A DNA stretch of 64,000 nucleotides from Haloactinomyces albus (GCF_031458135.1 NZ_JAVDXW010000001.1:4650001-4714000), one strand, 5' to 3'. Counted from the first letter of the stretch, positions 17,268 to 27,169 are shown. Numbers and translations are program-made. The notes: a model not told the origin generated them from the sequence alone.

Positions 17268-20200
17268 GTGAACTCCGCACACAGTGAAGCCGTCTTCGAA
17301 ACCGTCATCGAGAGATCGCTGCTCGACTCGGGCTGGCACCGAGGCAGTCACGATGGCTACCTGCCCGACCTCGGCCTGGACATGGCCGAGGTGTTCGCCT
17401 TCCTCGGCGCCACGCAGCCGCGCGAGTGGGACCGCGTCCGGGACTTCTACCCCGGTGGTCCCGACGAGGCGCAGCGCGCCTTCGGCAAGCGCCTGGCCCA
17501 GGAGATCGACTCCCGCGGCACCCTCGACGTGCTGCGCCACGGCGTCAAGGACCGCGGCGTCCACCTCAAGCTGGCCTACTTCCGGCCCGCGCACACCGTC
17601 GCCGAGGACGCCCTGGTCGAATACCGCGCCAACCGGCTCACCGTCACCCGCCAGCTCCACCACTCCGAGAAAAACCCGCACGACTCGCTCGACCTCGTCC
17701 TGTTCCTCAATGGTCTACCGGTGGCCACGGCCGAACTGAAGAACCACCTGACCGGGCAGACCGTCGAGGACGCCAAGCAGCAGTACCGCCACCACCGCGA
17801 CCCCACGGACCTGCTGCTGTCCCGCCGCGCCGTCGTGCACTTCGCGGTGGATCCGGAACTGGTGTTCCTCACCACCAAACTGGCAGGCGAGAAAACCCAC
17901 TTCCTGCCGTTCAACACCGGCTCCGAAGGTCCCGGCGTCTCCGGGGCGGGAGGCAACGCGCCGGCGAGCGGCGACGGTTACCGCACCTCGTACCTGTGGG
18001 AGAAGATCTGGCAGTTCGACAACTGGTTGGACCTGCTGCGCCGCTTCGTGCACGTGCAGAACCCCAAAGGTGCCGAGGGCAAAACGCGCGGGCGCAAACC
18101 GTCCGAACTGACCACGATCTTCCCCCGCTACCACCAGTGGGACTCCGTGCTGCGGCTGAGCGAGCACACCGCCCGGCACGGCGCGGGCAGCAACTACCTG
18201 GTCATGCACTCGGCCGGATCCGGCAAGTCCAACACCATCGCGTGGTTGGCACACCGGCTGTCCAGCCTGCACACCCCCGGCGACGCCGCCGAGATCGACG
18301 CCGAAGCCGCCGAAGCGGGGCTGCGACCCAATGAGCAGGTCTTCGACAAGGTCATCGTCGTCACCGACCGCACCATCCTGGACAAGCAGCTCCAGGACAC
18401 GATCTACCAGTTCGAGCACGTGCCCGGCGTCGTCGAACGCATCACCGGCACCCGAGGCGGGTCGAAATCCGCGCACGTGGCCGAGGCGCTGCACGACCCC
18501 ACCGTGAAGATCGTCATCGCCACGCTGCAGACCTTCCCGTACGTGCTCGACCAGGTCACCAGCATCGGCAAGCAGCGTTTCGCACTGCTCGTCGACGAGG
18601 CACACTCCTCACAGTCCGGCGAATCCGCCAGTGACCTGAAGAAGGTGCTGCTCAAACTCGGCAGCGACGACCTCGACGAGGGCGACCCGCTGACGGCCTC
18701 GGCGTTCGCGCGTGGCCGCCACCCGAACATGTCCTACTTCGCCTTCACCGCCACACCGAAGCCCAAGACGCTGGAGCTGTTCGGGCAGCCCAACGCCATG
18801 GGCCACTACGAACCGTTCCACATCTACTCGATGCGCCAGGCCATCGACGAGGGCTTCATCCTCGACGTGTTGCGCAACTACGTCACCTACAAGACCTACT
18901 TCCGCCTGGCCACCGACCCGGCCAACGAGGCCAAGGAAGTCGACGCGCGCAAGGCGAAATCCCATCTCGTGCGCTTCGCCGAGCTGCACCCCACCAGCAT
19001 GGAACACCGCGCCGAGATCATCGTCGAACACTTCCGTCAACACACCGCACAGCGACTCGGGGGCCGTGCCAAGGCCATGGTCGTCACTCGCTCCCGCGAG
19101 CACGCCGTGCGGCTGTACAAGGCGATCCGGAACTATGTGGATCTGCTCGGATACAGCCAGCCGGCCTCCCTGGTCGCCATCTCCGGCAGCCTCGAGATCG
19201 ACGGCAAGGACGTCACCGAATCGAGCCTCAACGGCTTCAACGAGAGCGAAGTCCCCGACCGGTTCGCCTACACCAGGGCCGACGATCCGAACGCCAAGCA
19301 CACCGACAAGCAGGAGTACCGGCTGCTCGTCGTGGCCGACAAGTACCAGACCGGCTTCGACCAGCCGCTGCTGACCACGATGTACGTGGACAAGCAGTTG
19401 CGCGGCGTGGCGGCGGTGCAGACACTGTCCCGGCTCAACCGCACCCACCCGCGCAAAAGCCAGGACGACATCTTCGTGCTCGACCTCGCCAACGAGGCCG
19501 AGGACATCCAGGAGGAGTTCAAGGTCTTCCACGAGACCGCGGTGACTCCACCCACCGATCCGAACCTGCTCTACACCAGCCAGAACACCGTCATGCAGTT
19601 CGCGCTGCTGGCGGAATCGGAAATGCAGTCCTTCGTCGACGCCTACCTCTCCGCGCAGCAGGAGGCGAAAACCGAGGCACAGTGGCAACGAGCCCACGCC
19701 GCCCTCTACCGGTTCGCCGGACCCGCCCGGGACCGTTTCACCCACCTGCAGAGTGAGGATCCGGAGGAAGCCGAGGCCTTCCGCAAGGCGCTGCGCGACT
19801 ACGTGCGCCTGTACGCTTTCCTCGCGCAGGTGGTGCCGTACTCCGACGACGAGCTGGAACGGCTGTACCTGTTCGGCAAACACCTGCTCAACCTGCTGCC
19901 GCGTCGCGAGGACGGTTCCAACGACCCCGGACCGCTGGATTTGACCCACCTTCGGATCAGCCGCACCGGCGAGCACGACATGCGGCTCACCCCGGAAGGC
20001 GAGCAGGTGCTGCCGGGTTTCGCAGGCGGCGGATCCGGCAAGCAGGCCGAGCCGGAGAAGATCTCGCTGGCCGAGCTGCTGGACCAGATCAACGACAAGT
20101 ACGGCACCAACCTCACCACGCACGACATCGACGCGGACATCGACAGGGCGATCGAGGACAACCACCTGAAGGCCTCGGCGTTGAACAACACCGAGGAGAC

Positions 20201-20366
20201 CTTCGCCGACGTCTTCGACTCCCAGTTCCAGGACAAGGTGATCGAACGGGCCGAGGACAACACCAAGTTCCTGCAGAAGTTCCTCGACGACTCCGAGCTG
20301 CAGGAGGACTACACGCGGCTGGCACGGCGGAGGGCTTACGAGATGATTCACCGCGAAGTCGCCTGA
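17268..20366 (+). CDS. hsdR: Type I restriction endonuclease subunit R
   Basis: A 1032-residue HsdR. The N-terminal nuclease domain has the D...E-x-K pattern (LDLVLFLNGLPVATAELK). The motor has Walker A HSAGSGKSNT (~310), DEAH box LLVDEAH and the C-terminal motif QTLSRLNRTHP. The final ~250 residues are the helical HsdR C-terminal domain. I take GTG 17268 because TTGGAG lies 6 bases upstream; TTG 17256 is a poorer choice. It completes a type I system with hsdM and hsdS, though separated from them by the SNF2 and mrr genes. No defect is visible. Confidence 0.95.
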   Translation: MNSAHSEAVFETVIERSLLDSGWHRGSHDGYLPDLGLDMAEVFAFLGATQPREWDRVRDFYPGGPDEAQRAFGKRLAQEIDSRGTLDVLRHGVKDRGVHLKLAYFRPAHTVAEDALVEYRANRLTVTRQLHHSEKNPHDSLDLVLFLNGLPVATAELKNHLTGQTVEDAKQQYRHHRDPTDLLLSRRAVVHFAVDPELVFLTTKLAGEKTHFLPFNTGSEGPGVSGAGGNAPASGDGYRTSYLWEKIWQFDNWLDLLRRFVHVQNPKGAEGKTRGRKPSELTTIFPRYHQWDSVLRLSEHTARHGAGSNYLVMHSAGSGKSNTIAWLAHRLSSLHTPGDAAEIDAEAAEAGLRPNEQVFDKVIVVTDRTILDKQLQDTIYQFEHVPGVVERITGTRGGSKSAHVAEALHDPTVKIVIATLQTFPYVLDQVTSIGKQRFALLVDEAHSSQSGESASDLKKVLLKLGSDDLDEGDPLTASAFARGRHPNMSYFAFTATPKPKTLELFGQPNAMGHYEPFHIYSMRQAIDEGFILDVLRNYVTYKTYFRLATDPANEAKEVDARKAKSHLVRFAELHPTSMEHRAEIIVEHFRQHTAQRLGGRAKAMVVTRSREHAVRLYKAIRNYVDLLGYSQPASLVAISGSLEIDGKDVTESSLNGFNESEVPDRFAYTRADDPNAKHTDKQEYRLLVVADKYQTGFDQPLLTTMYVDKQLRGVAAVQTLSRLNRTHPRKSQDDIFVLDLANEAEDIQEEFKVFHETAVTPPTDPNLLYTSQNTVMQFALLAESEMQSFVDAYLSAQQEAKTEAQWQRAHAALYRFAGPARDRFTHLQSEDPEEAEAFRKALRDYVRLYAFLAQVVPYSDDELERLYLFGKHLLNLLPRREDGSNDPGPLDLTHLRISRTGEHDMRLTPEGEQVLPGFAGGGSGKQAEPEKISLAELLDQINDKYGTNLTTHDIDADIDRAIEDNHLKASALNNTEETFADVFDSQFQDKVIERAEDNTKFLQKFLDDSELQEDYTRLARRRAYEMIHREVA

Positions 20367-20623
20367 GGACTCGCACCGGCCGTGCGGCTACAGCCTGCCG
20401 AGTTCGCACTCGTGCCCGATGCCATAACTGTGGTACCGCCAAGGTCGGCGCGGGGCGATCGATGGCGGTGGTGATGGCCTCCGCGGGAAGGGGAGCTCGG
20501 ATTCGTGGCGAGCTGATCCGGGTGGACGTTCCGGACCAACTCGCCGTCAGGATTCCTTTGCCGTTCTCACGTGAAGAACGCGCGGGGAAGAGAGCGTGTT
20601 CGGATCAGCCGATGTGGACTTCC

Positions 20624-22099
20624 CTATGCCTGACTCTCGAGGTCGGCATCCGGTACCGGTGATGTCGGCGCCTGCGGGGGCAGTGCGTGTTCCTGCAGGA
20701 GGGTGCCGATCCGGACGGCTCGCGCCTCCGCGCCCCGTGGCGCGATGAGCGAGATGCCGACCGGCAGACCGCTGTGCGATCCCGTCCCCGCGGGGATCGC
20801 CGCCACCGGGAACCCGGTGGCGTTCCAGAGCGCGGTCAACCGGATCAACGGGTCGCCGCCGGTGCCGATCCGGCCCTGCTCGTAGCCGTCGCCGCGCGGG
20901 GGTGAGGTGCGGGGGGTGGACGGTTCGAGGATGACGTCGACCTCGTTGGCGGTGAACCACTCCTCCCAGGTCGCGGTCAGTCGCGCGTGGGCTCGCTGAG
21001 CGTCGAGGTAGGCCTCCAGCGAGGTGAACAGGCGGCCGAATTCGACGACCTCGCGGATGCCGGGGCGGTAGTCGGCCTCCCGGTCGGCGAAGCGCTGATG
21101 GTAGGTCGTCATCTCGGAGAACAGCAGGGTGCTGTAGTCCTTGCTCACCATCCCGGCGGCCGCGCCGAGTTCGACGACCTCGGCGCCCAACTCGGCGCAG
21201 GCTCGTGCGGCATGGTCGAGGCCGTCGGCGATCTCGGATTCGACGCCGAGCTTGTGCGGCCGGTCGGTGAGGGCGATCCGCATTCCGGTGAGGGGACGAT
21301 CGGTGGGAGCCGAGGGCCTCAATCCGGTCAGCGGTGCGGGCGGGGGCATCAGCGGGGTGGTTTCCGCCCCGCCCGCGGCGAGCACCTCCAGCAGGGCCGC
21401 GCAGTCGGCGAGGCTGCGTGCCATGGGGCCGGGATGGTCGAACGTCGGGGACAGCGGGATGATGCCGTCCAGTGGAACGCGGCCGTGGGTCGGTTTGATC
21501 GACGATACCCCGGACAGCGCCGCCGGGATGCGCAGCGATCCCGCGGTGTCGGTTCCCAGCGCCGCGGGGACCATTCCGGCGGCGAGCGCGGCTGCCGAGC
21601 CTCCGCTGGAGCCGCCGGCGGACTTCTCGAGTGCGTGCGGATTGCCCACTTGGTCGGTAGTGGTGCTCGTGGCGAACTCGTGCGTGTGCGTATGGCCGAG
21701 GAGCACCATCCCCGCCTCACGTAACCGTGTCCAGGCCACCGAGTCGTGGTCGGGAACATGACCGTCGAGCACGCGGCTGGACGCCGTCAGCGGGCGGCCG
21801 GCGACCGCGTAGAGGTCCTTGAGCGCGAGCGGAATGCCGCACAACGCCGGCGCTTCTGCGCCTTCTCGGCGCAGTCGCTCGTCCGCCGCACGTGCCTGCT
21901 CGCGCGACAGGTCGGGATACAGCCGCGCCCACGCGTTGACCGCGTCGGGAGCGCCGTCGAAAGTCGGCGGCCCGCCGTTGCGTTCGGTGATGCGTTGTTC
22001 GCAGGCATCGAGCAGCTCGACCGCGGACAGGGCGCCCGTGCGTAGTAGCGCGGCGGCATCGAACACACCGAGGTCAGCGGGATTCGTCGCGTGCGTCAT
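20624..22099 (-). CDS. Amidase of the amidase-signature family
   Basis: A 491-residue amidase. The Ser-cisSer-Lys triad is visible: Lys in IPLALKDLYAV, the two serines in the GGSSGGSAAALAAG signature and GTDTAGSLRIPAAL. The family hydrolyses amides to acid and ammonia; substrate unknown. ATG 22099 was chosen over the upstream frame extension to 22135 because homologues start just before a short linker and NPADLGVFDAAALL. It converges on hsdR, with 257 bases between in which I see nothing clear. Confidence 0.9.
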   Translation of the reverse strand: MTHATNPADLGVFDAAALLRTGALSAVELLDACEQRITERNGGPPTFDGAPDAVNAWARLYPDLSREQARAADERLRREGAEAPALCGIPLALKDLYAVAGRPLTASSRVLDGHVPDHDSVAWTRLREAGMVLLGHTHTHEFATSTTTDQVGNPHALEKSAGGSSGGSAAALAAGMVPAALGTDTAGSLRIPAALSGVSSIKPTHGRVPLDGIIPLSPTFDHPGPMARSLADCAALLEVLAAGGAETTPLMPPPAPLTGLRPSAPTDRPLTGMRIALTDRPHKLGVESEIADGLDHAARACAELGAEVVELGAAAGMVSKDYSTLLFSEMTTYHQRFADREADYRPGIREVVEFGRLFTSLEAYLDAQRAHARLTATWEEWFTANEVDVILEPSTPRTSPPRGDGYEQGRIGTGGDPLIRLTALWNATGFPVAAIPAGTGSHSGLPVGISLIAPRGAEARAVRIGTLLQEHALPPQAPTSPVPDADLESQA

Positions 22100-22434
22100 G
22101 CCGTGAGTGTGGATCAGGCAAGGCGGGGAAGTCACGCAACCGGGTACGTGGGCCGGCTACCATGGCCACTTCATCGGTTTCCGAGGTGCAACCGACCTTT
22201 CGGGGAGCCTACAGAGATCGGCACTCCCCTCTGGTCAGGTAGCGAGATCCCGACCACCTGGCGAGGACCAGCCATGACGAACGACAGTGTTCGCCCTCGT
22301 GCGGCTGCTTTGTTCCATTCGTGTGCAGGGGCGCTCGGGCTCTCGGCCCGTCGTGATGAGCGAAATGTCCCATCCCGATGGAGCGTGGACGGAGCCGGCG
22401 GTCACACTGATCACCGACGAGTGAGGAGGCGTCG
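22100..22434. other. Divergent intergenic region, amidase and kinase
   Basis: 335 bases between divergent starts. A GAGGAGG ribosome-binding sequence precedes the kinase GTG. I see no convincing coding frame, hairpin or -35/-10 pair; promoters for both genes must lie here. Confidence 0.5.
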
Positions 22435-23967
22435 GTGGCGCAACACAGGGTGATCGCCGGGCGATACGAGCTGACCTCGCCCATCGGCCGTGGCGCGATG
22501 GGCCAGGTGTGGACCGGCTACGACCAGCGGCTGGATCGACGGATCGCGGTCAAGCTGCTTCCCGCGAGCAAGCTGGTCGGCACCGAGGACCCGGACACGC
22601 TCACCAAACGTTTCGTCCGGGAGTCCCGGCTTACCGCCAAGGTCGAACACCCGAGCGTGCCCGCCGTGCACGACGCGGGCAGCGACGGCGACGACCTGTT
22701 CCTGGTGATGCAGCTCGTCGAGGGCACCGATCTTGGGGATCTCATCGCCGAGCAGGGGCCGTTGTCCGTGTCGTGGGCAGCGGTCATCGCCGCGCAAATC
22801 GCCTCCGTGTTCGCCTCGGCCCACGGAACGTCCCTGGTCCATCGCGACCTCAAACCCCGCAACGTGCGCATCGCGTCCTCCGGCGCGGTGAAAGTGCTCG
22901 ATTTCGGCATCGCCGCAGCGTTGGAAAGCAACGCCACCAAGCTCACCCGGACCCACGACACGCTGGGCACCCCCGCCTACATGGCGCCCGAGCAGGCCAT
23001 GAGCGGCACCGCCACCCCGCACAGCGACCTGTACTCGCTCGGCTGCGTGCTGCACGAGATGCTCAGCGGACAGCAGGTGTTCACCGCCCCCCTGCCGCTG
23101 GCCGTCATGCACAAGCACCTCGAAGAGCCACCCGAGCCTCTGCGCCAGTGCGGGGTGGAGGTTCCCGAGCCGCTGGAAAAGCTCGTGCTGGATCTGCTGG
23201 CGAAAAACCCCGAGGATCGGCCCGCCGACGCGCACGAGGTCTACCAGAGACTCTTCTCGTTCTTGCCGAAACCGGAGGAAACCGCCCCCGCCGCACGAGA
23301 GGGCGACCCGACGGCTCCGTACCGCCACCCGCTGGCACCACGGTCCGCGACTCGCCACAGCTTCCCCGAGACGGCCGGGCCGGAACCCGCCGCTGTCTCC
23401 ACGGAAAGAGCCGAGGCCCGCATTCGCGAGGACCAGGAACGTGCCTACGAACTGGTCGACGAGGGACGGTTCACGCAGGCCGCCGAACTCCTGCGTTCCC
23501 TGCTCGCGGACCGTTCCCTGCACGACCGGCTCACCGAGGCGCGACGGTTGAAGGTACGCCAGAACCTGGCCACGTTCCACTTCCTCGGATCCGACTACCG
23601 CGCGGCGCTGACCGAGTACACCGCACTGATCACCGACCTGGAAAAGCAGCCCGGCGCTTCGGACGAGACCATCCTGGACTGTCGGTTCATGGCCGCGAGC
23701 TGCCGCGTCGAACTCGGAGAACACGCGGCCGCGATCACCGAACTCCGGGAACTGCTGCGGCAATACCGCCACCTGTTGCCGCAGCAGCACGAGCGGCTGT
23801 TCGAGTTGCGGACCCAATTGGCCACGCTGCTGTCCCACACTGGCGAAGTGGACGAGGCACGCGAGCTGCTGCAGGAGGTTCTCGACGCGCACGGCAGCGT
23901 GGAGGCCGAACCGTATGTCGCCCAGGCCGAGCAGCTCTTGAGGCGGCTCGACAGGTTCGGGCAGTGA
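22435..23967 (+). CDS. Soluble Ser/Thr protein kinase with TPR-like tail
   Basis: A 510-residue eukaryotic-type kinase. The kinase domain covers ~8-275: Gly loop GRGAMGQV, ATP lysine in IAVK (K40), catalytic loop HRDLKPRN (136-143), DFG at 156-158, and APE in YMAPEQAM. A Pro/acidic linker leads to helical repeats (~330-505), e.g. DEGRFTQAAELLRSLLADR, that look like TPRs. No transmembrane helix is visible, so unlike PknA/B it should be cytoplasmic. The GTG start follows GAGGAGG. Targets are unknown; TPR-type tails usually bind partner proteins. Confidence 0.92.
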   Translation: MAQHRVIAGRYELTSPIGRGAMGQVWTGYDQRLDRRIAVKLLPASKLVGTEDPDTLTKRFVRESRLTAKVEHPSVPAVHDAGSDGDDLFLVMQLVEGTDLGDLIAEQGPLSVSWAAVIAAQIASVFASAHGTSLVHRDLKPRNVRIASSGAVKVLDFGIAAALESNATKLTRTHDTLGTPAYMAPEQAMSGTATPHSDLYSLGCVLHEMLSGQQVFTAPLPLAVMHKHLEEPPEPLRQCGVEVPEPLEKLVLDLLAKNPEDRPADAHEVYQRLFSFLPKPEETAPAAREGDPTAPYRHPLAPRSATRHSFPETAGPEPAAVSTERAEARIREDQERAYELVDEGRFTQAAELLRSLLADRSLHDRLTEARRLKVRQNLATFHFLGSDYRAALTEYTALITDLEKQPGASDETILDCRFMAASCRVELGEHAAAITELRELLRQYRHLLPQQHERLFELRTQLATLLSHTGEVDEARELLQEVLDAHGSVEAEPYVAQAEQLLRRLDRFGQ

Positions 23968-24013
23968 GGCCATCACTCGTGATGGCTGTATCAGCGTTCT
24001 GCCGCGCCGGTCG

Positions 24014-24895
24014 TCACCGGTTGTCCGAGCTGAAGGCGTCGACGTGGTCGCGGGCGAAGTCGGCGAAACCGCGCGGGGGACGACCCACGACGTCGTGGAC
24101 GTCGCTGGTGGTGAAGTCACCCCACCCGGACGCATAGGCCTGCGCGTACTCGGTCAGCATCTCGATGATCCACTCCGGCATCCCGAAGCCGAGCAGGCGC
24201 TTTTCCGCGTCCGCATCGGAGGTCGGGACGTAGCGGATCTCCGTTCCCAACAGGTGCCCGATCCGCTCGGCGACCTCGCCGAAGGAAAGCGATTCCGGGC
24301 CGGTCGGGGTGTAGATCCTGCCGTGGTGGCGCTCCGGCCCGTCGATGAGCACCTGCGCGGCGACCGCGGCGATGTCGCGCACGTCGATCATGCCCAGGCG
24401 GGCCTGCTCCATGTTCAGCGAGAAGGTTCCCTCCGCCGCGATGTCGCCTGCTTCGTTGAACAGGTTCTGCATGAACCAGTGCGGCCGGAGGATGGTCCAG
24501 GCCATGCCGGAGCGCTCGACCTCGTGATCGGACAGTGCGTGCAGTCGCCCGCTGCGGGTCGGGGCGTCGTGCGCCGCGCCCACTGCGGACAGACGAACCA
24601 CCCGCTGCACGCCCGCCTGGCGCGCGGCCCACACGGCGTTCATGTTGTTCTCCGGAGCCCGCGGGCTGTTCGGGGTCAGCAACCACAGGCCGTCGACGCC
24701 CTCGAAGGCCTGCGGCAGCGAGCGCGGCTCGTCGAGATCGCCGATGACGGGGTGGGCGCCGCGCGCCCGCACCCGGTGGGCTTTCGACTCGTCCCGGACC
24801 AGTGCCCGCAGCTCGAAATCGGCTCCCCGGAGCTCGTCCAGCAGTGCGCTGGAGACGTTGCCGGTGGCCCCGGTGATCAGCAGAGTACGGCTCAT
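24014..24895 (-). CDS. NmrA-like NAD(P)-binding protein
   Basis: A 293-residue atypical short-chain dehydrogenase. The Rossmann dinucleotide motif GATGNVSSALL is at ~8-18. The NmrA-type pattern follows (GVDGLWLLTPNSPRAPENN, GMIDVRDIAAVAAQVL). The usual Y-x3-K catalytic pair is not obvious, as in NmrA or the SDR5 group, whose members sense redox state or act as quinone reductases. Start ATG 24895. The upstream EamA gene on the same strand is 73 bases away. Confidence 0.87.
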   Translation of the reverse strand: MSRTLLITGATGNVSSALLDELRGADFELRALVRDESKAHRVRARGAHPVIGDLDEPRSLPQAFEGVDGLWLLTPNSPRAPENNMNAVWAARQAGVQRVVRLSAVGAAHDAPTRSGRLHALSDHEVERSGMAWTILRPHWFMQNLFNEAGDIAAEGTFSLNMEQARLGMIDVRDIAAVAAQVLIDGPERHHGRIYTPTGPESLSFGEVAERIGHLLGTEIRYVPTSDADAEKRLLGFGMPEWIIEMLTEYAQAYASGWGDFTTSDVHDVVGRPPRGFADFARDHVDAFSSDNR

Positions 24896-24968
24896 CGTTG
24901 TTCTCCCTGTGCGTCGGAGTGTGTCGGAGTGCGTTCGTGGGTGGCGTGCTTGATCGAGCGATGCGCCG

Positions 24969-25925
24969 TCAGGTGGTGCGTTCCGGCTGTGTATCCGGGG
25001 TCTTGTGCAGCAGGTTCCGCACGGTTTCCGGAGTGAGTTGCGCGGCCGCGATCGAAAGCAGGGCGAGGCCGAAACCGAGCATCTGAGCGAGAGTGAGGGA
25101 TTCGCCCAGCAGCAGCCAGCCCAAGGTGGTGGCCATGGCGGGCGAGAGCAGCCCGAGGAACGACACGGCCGTCACCGGTAGTCGTCCCAATCCCTGAAAC
25201 CACAGCACATAGGCCAGCAGCGTGCCGACGACGGCCAGCCAGGCGTATCCGGCCAGTGCCGGGGCATCCAGCGCGGGCGGCGCTCCCTCGATCACGAGGG
25301 CGAGTGGTGCGAGCAGGAGGCCGCCTGCGGTGAGCTGCCACCCGGTGAACGCCAGCACCCCCACCCCTTCGGGGCGCCCCCATCGTTTGGTCAGCACGAC
25401 TCCGCAGGCCATCACCGCAGCTCCGCCGAGACCGGCCAGGATCCCGAGGGCATCGAAGGAGAGCTCCCCGCGCAGCACCATCAGGGCGACCCCGACCACG
25501 CCCGCGACGCCCCAGCCGAGCCGCCAGCGTGTCGGGCGCTCTCCCAGCAGGGCGAACGCGAGGCACACCACCAGGAGTGGCTGCGCGGCATTGAGGGTCG
25601 CCGCGACACTGCCCGGCAACCGGTAGGCCGCGGCGAACAGCAGCGCGAAGAACGCCCCGATGTTCAACGTGCCCAGCACGGCTGCTCGCCACCACCACAC
25701 ACCACGCGGCAATGTCCGGGTGAGCGCGAGCACCGCCAGCCCCGCGGGCAGCGCGCGCAGCACCCCGGACAGCAGCGGGCGGTCCGGGGGAAGGAACTCG
25801 GTGGTCACCACATAGGTCGTGCCCCAGGCCATGGGTGCCAGCGCGGCAAGAGCGGTGAAGACCCAGATCCGTGTGGGTTCCTTGGCGGGGGGACTGCCGG
25901 CGACCGCGCGGGTCCGAGTCACCAT
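24969..25925 (-). CDS. EamA-family (DMT) exporter
   Basis: A 318-residue membrane protein with ten hydrophobic helices in two EamA repeats (AALAPMAWGTTYVVTTEFL near the start; AGYAWLAVVGTLLAYVLWF in the second half). Such transporters export metabolites, amino acids or drugs. ATG 25925 follows GAGGAG. The gene is divergent from a MarR regulator, with operator palindromes in between, so it is probably the regulated target. Substrate unknown. Confidence 0.92.
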   Translation of the reverse strand: MVTRTRAVAGSPPAKEPTRIWVFTALAALAPMAWGTTYVVTTEFLPPDRPLLSGVLRALPAGLAVLALTRTLPRGVWWWRAAVLGTLNIGAFFALLFAAAYRLPGSVAATLNAAQPLLVVCLAFALLGERPTRWRLGWGVAGVVGVALMVLRGELSFDALGILAGLGGAAVMACGVVLTKRWGRPEGVGVLAFTGWQLTAGGLLLAPLALVIEGAPPALDAPALAGYAWLAVVGTLLAYVLWFQGLGRLPVTAVSFLGLLSPAMATTLGWLLLGESLTLAQMLGFGLALLSIAAAQLTPETVRNLLHKTPDTQPERTT

Positions 25926-25934
25926 AGAAACTCC

Positions 25935-26005
25935 TCAATATTGAAAAATTTAACGTTGAGGATAGTACTGACCTTGGTAATCTGGGTCAAACATTTCAAC
26001 GTTGA
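25935..26005. promoter_or_regulatory. MarR operator cluster between eamA-like and marR-like genes
   Basis: Three 10-bp palindromic elements: TCAATATTGA (25935-25944, perfect), TTAACGTTGA (25950-25959, one mismatch) and TCAACGTTGA (25996-26005, perfect). TTGAGG (25957-25962) and TAATCT (25979-25984) could serve as the MarR-gene promoter with 16-base spacing. The first element overlaps the ribosome-binding region of the exporter gene, and the last overlaps that of the regulator. Confidence 0.65.
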
Positions 26006-26013
26006 GGAGTGCT

Positions 26014-26523
26014 GTGCAGGACAACGTCGACCGGGTGCTGGAACAGTGGGCAGCCGAGCGGCCCGACATCGACCCCGCACCGATGGGCGTGGTGGGGCGC
26101 ATCCAACGCGCCTCGGGGTTGCTGGAACACGAACTCCGGCACCACCTCGCCACCCACGAACTCCAGCTCTGGGAGTTCGACATCCTGGCCACCCTGCGCC
26201 GGTCCGGGCACCCCTACCGGTTGACCGCGGGCGCCCTCGTCGAGACGTCCATGGTCACCTCCGGCGCCATCACCAACCGGATCGACCGGCTGGTCGCCAA
26301 GGACCTGGTCACGCGCGGAACCGATCCGACCAACCGGCGCTCCGTGATGGTCACCCTCACCGAGAAGGGCCGCCACCTCGTCGACGACGTCGTCGTCGGC
26401 CACGTCGCCAACGAAACCCGGTTGCTGACGCAACTCACCCCGCACGAGCAGGAACATCTCGCAGCGCTGCTGCGCAAACTGCTCACCGGCCTCGGCGATG
26501 TGCCACCGAACACTGCCGAGTAG
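26014..26523 (+). CDS. MarR-family transcriptional regulator
   Basis: A 169-residue winged-helix repressor. The DNA-binding part spans ~55-125, with recognition helix TSGAITNRIDRLVAKDLV and wing RGTDPTNRRSVMVTLTEKG. GTG 26014 follows GAGGAG; TTG 26002 is a possible longer start. It is divergent from the EamA exporter and probably represses both genes through the palindromes described between them. The inducing ligand is unknown. Confidence 0.93.
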   Translation: MQDNVDRVLEQWAAERPDIDPAPMGVVGRIQRASGLLEHELRHHLATHELQLWEFDILATLRRSGHPYRLTAGALVETSMVTSGAITNRIDRLVAKDLVTRGTDPTNRRSVMVTLTEKGRHLVDDVVVGHVANETRLLTQLTPHEQEHLAALLRKLLTGLGDVPPNTAE

Positions 26524-26627
26524 ATCACCCGGATGCTGTCGAAGTGGAGCGGACGTGGCCGGACCACCAGGTGCAGCCCCTCCAGCCGACACGGCACCGA
26601 GTCGAGCCTGCGTCGGCCTCGATCTCG

Positions 26628-27011
26628 TTATCGCGTCAACTTCTCGGCAAGGTAGTCGCGTAGTGCCACCGCGTTGTTGTGCGCTGTTTCCTTGGTGGCG
26701 AAAAGCAACGTCACCGGTCCGCGCCGTGCCGCGTCCAGCAAGGGGTCCAGAGCTTGTGGCCTGCCCTCCAACTCCCGGTGGTAGCGCTCGCGAAATTCCT
26801 CCCAGCGGTCGGCGCGGTGCCCGAACCACTTGCGAAGCTGCGGGCTGGGAGCCAGATCGCGGAGCCAGCCGTCGAGATCGAGCTCGTCCTTGCGCACCCC
26901 ACGTGGCCACATGCCGTCGACGAGAAAAACCGAACCGCGCAGCGCCGAGCCGTCGCGAACATCGGAATCGTAGACTCGTCGCACGTCGATGTCGGTCTGC
27001 TTTGCTGGCAT
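26628..27011 (-). CDS. DUF488 (YeaO-like) protein
   Basis: A 127-residue protein with the hallmark pattern of the family: FLVDGMWPRGV near residue 32, WLRDLAPS, LRKWFGH and a C-terminal VTLLFATKE strand. Function is not established for YeaO-like members. ATG 27011 was chosen over the frame extension to 27059. It is convergent with the MarR gene. Confidence 0.9.
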   Translation of the reverse strand: MPAKQTDIDVRRVYDSDVRDGSALRGSVFLVDGMWPRGVRKDELDLDGWLRDLAPSPQLRKWFGHRADRWEEFRERYHRELEGRPQALDPLLDAARRGPVTLLFATKETAHNNAVALRDYLAEKLTR

Positions 27012-27169
27012 GGTTTCTTCCCCTGACTTTCGTGCTGGTCGCTCGTCGAGCGGAAACACCCGGCAGCGTCGGTCATTCGCCGACGCCCGAGAGTGCGGCC
27101 CTGTTCGCCGGTCGAGCAGCGAGCGTGGCCGATGTTCGCCCCGCTCGTGGTGTGCTGCGGGCCCACGGG

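Noticed and set aside
13834-17280. 1148-codon minus-strand frame across the SNF2 and mrr genes
   Set aside because: Shadow of the plus-strand genes; no motif, and it spans two well-supported genes and the spacer.
22411-24135. 574-codon minus-strand frame opposite the kinase
   Set aside because: The plus frame holds all kinase motifs; the antisense has none.
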